This document shows positions 63,234 to 64,000 of a stretch of 64,000 nucleotides of DNA, one piece after another. Position 1 is the stretch's first letter. The number at the start of each line of letters is the position of its first letter. This stretch comes from Glandiceps talaboti (lineage: Eukaryota > Hemichordata > Enteropneusta > Spengelidae): positions 6,044,463 to 6,108,462 of the forward strand of contig NC_135551.1 in assembly GCF_964340395.1 (NCBI RefSeq), given 5' to 3'. The notes under the pieces are model-generated. The model did no database searches and was not told the DNA's origin. It was given only the letters and a program-made list of their open reading frames with translations. The translations under genes and the position numbers were made by a program.

Positions 63234-64000
63234 CCCTCTAAATAGCCAAGTGGCTAATACTAATAGCTACATTAGCAATAAGAATAGATCTATTGTGGCT
63301 TGAAATGTCTATTCGGGCTATTTTCATTTTCCACCAGTAGTTTTCAGCCACTATTAGCTATTAGTAGCCAGGTAATAGTTTACTATCAGCTATTGTAAAA
63401 CCAGGAGTATAATATAAATATCTCCTAGGCAGCTATTAAGGCTAGTAGCCAGGTGATAGCTAATTACGAACCACTGTAAAACCAGGAAAATAGTATAAAT
63501 ACCCCCATAGGAAGCTTTTGAGGCTAATAGCTATTAGTAGCCAGGACATAGCTTGTTTTAAAGTATTGTAAAACCAGGAATATAGTATAAGTATCTCCCT
63601 AGGCAGCTATTTCAGCTATTAGCTAATAATAGCCGCAATTAGGCATTAATATCCGGCTAATAACTGTCTTTCAGCTACTAACCCTCAGTACTCTCCAGGG
63701 ACTGGCTATGCAGCTATTCAAGCTCTTAGCCATTAATAGTCGCTTTTAGCCATTGATCCCCATGGGCTGGCTATGCAGCTATTCAAGCTACTGGCCATTA
63801 ATAGCCGCAATTAGCCATTAATAACCGGCTAATAGCTGGCTATCAGCTATCAAACCCAAGCCTTCTCCAGGGGCTGGCTATGCAGCTATTCAAGCTTTTA
63901 GCCATTAATAGCCGCTATTAGCCATTGATAGCCAGCTAATAGCTGGCCCTCAGCTACTAGCCCTGGCTCTCTCCAGGGGTGGCTATGCAGCTATTCAAGC
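63234..64000. repeat. TAGC/GCTA-rich repeat array (copy C, intron 8)
   Basis: Same array as 21644-22470 with few changes; continues past the window edge. Confidence 0.9.

Overview
The window is from an invertebrate animal genome, to judge from AT-rich DNA, genes broken by GT..AG introns, abundant tetranucleotide microsatellites, foldback elements and a two-ORF LINE. The protein families fit an invertebrate deuterostome or a lophotrochozoan. I cannot name the species.

Layout. (1) 2.85-13.75 kb, + strand: the last 16 exons (539 codons) of an X-prolyl aminopeptidase 2 (XPNPEP2)-like, probably GPI-anchored M24 metallopeptidase; its 5' end was not found. (2) 15-31 kb, 41.3-54.1 kb and 57.6-64.0 kb: three minus-strand copies (A, B, and C cut by the window edge) of one large multidomain gene. 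A and B were reconstructed exon by exon and stay in frame for about 1632 and 1623 codons. Domain order is a GT-B glycosyltransferase-like domain, an acidic linker, a TRADD-N-like domain, a CxxC/poly-Gln linker, two copies of a two-exon helical module I do not recognise, and a C-terminal IFIT-like TPR superhelix. (3) 31-41 kb between A and B: a long microsatellite, an apparently intact non-LTR retrotransposon (ORF1 and ORF2, minus strand) and older repeats. (4) 54-58 kb between B and C: dispersed and tandem repeats only.

The most notable item is the A/B/C array. The exons between the GT-B exon and the TPR region are all symmetrical with phase-1 introns, and the GT-B domain lacks the family's paired acidic residues. 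This looks like an expanding family of innate-immune or cell-death sensor/scaffold proteins. Copies A and C are almost identical from about 18.46 kb to at least 22.5 kb but clearly diverged to the left of that point, which indicates recent duplication or gene conversion covering the TPR exon. A Ty3/Gypsy-protease-like remnant adjoins the 3' end of the coding region in A and C only.

All exon calls come from reading splice signals, phase continuity, family resemblance and, for the array, comparison between copies. No searches were run.
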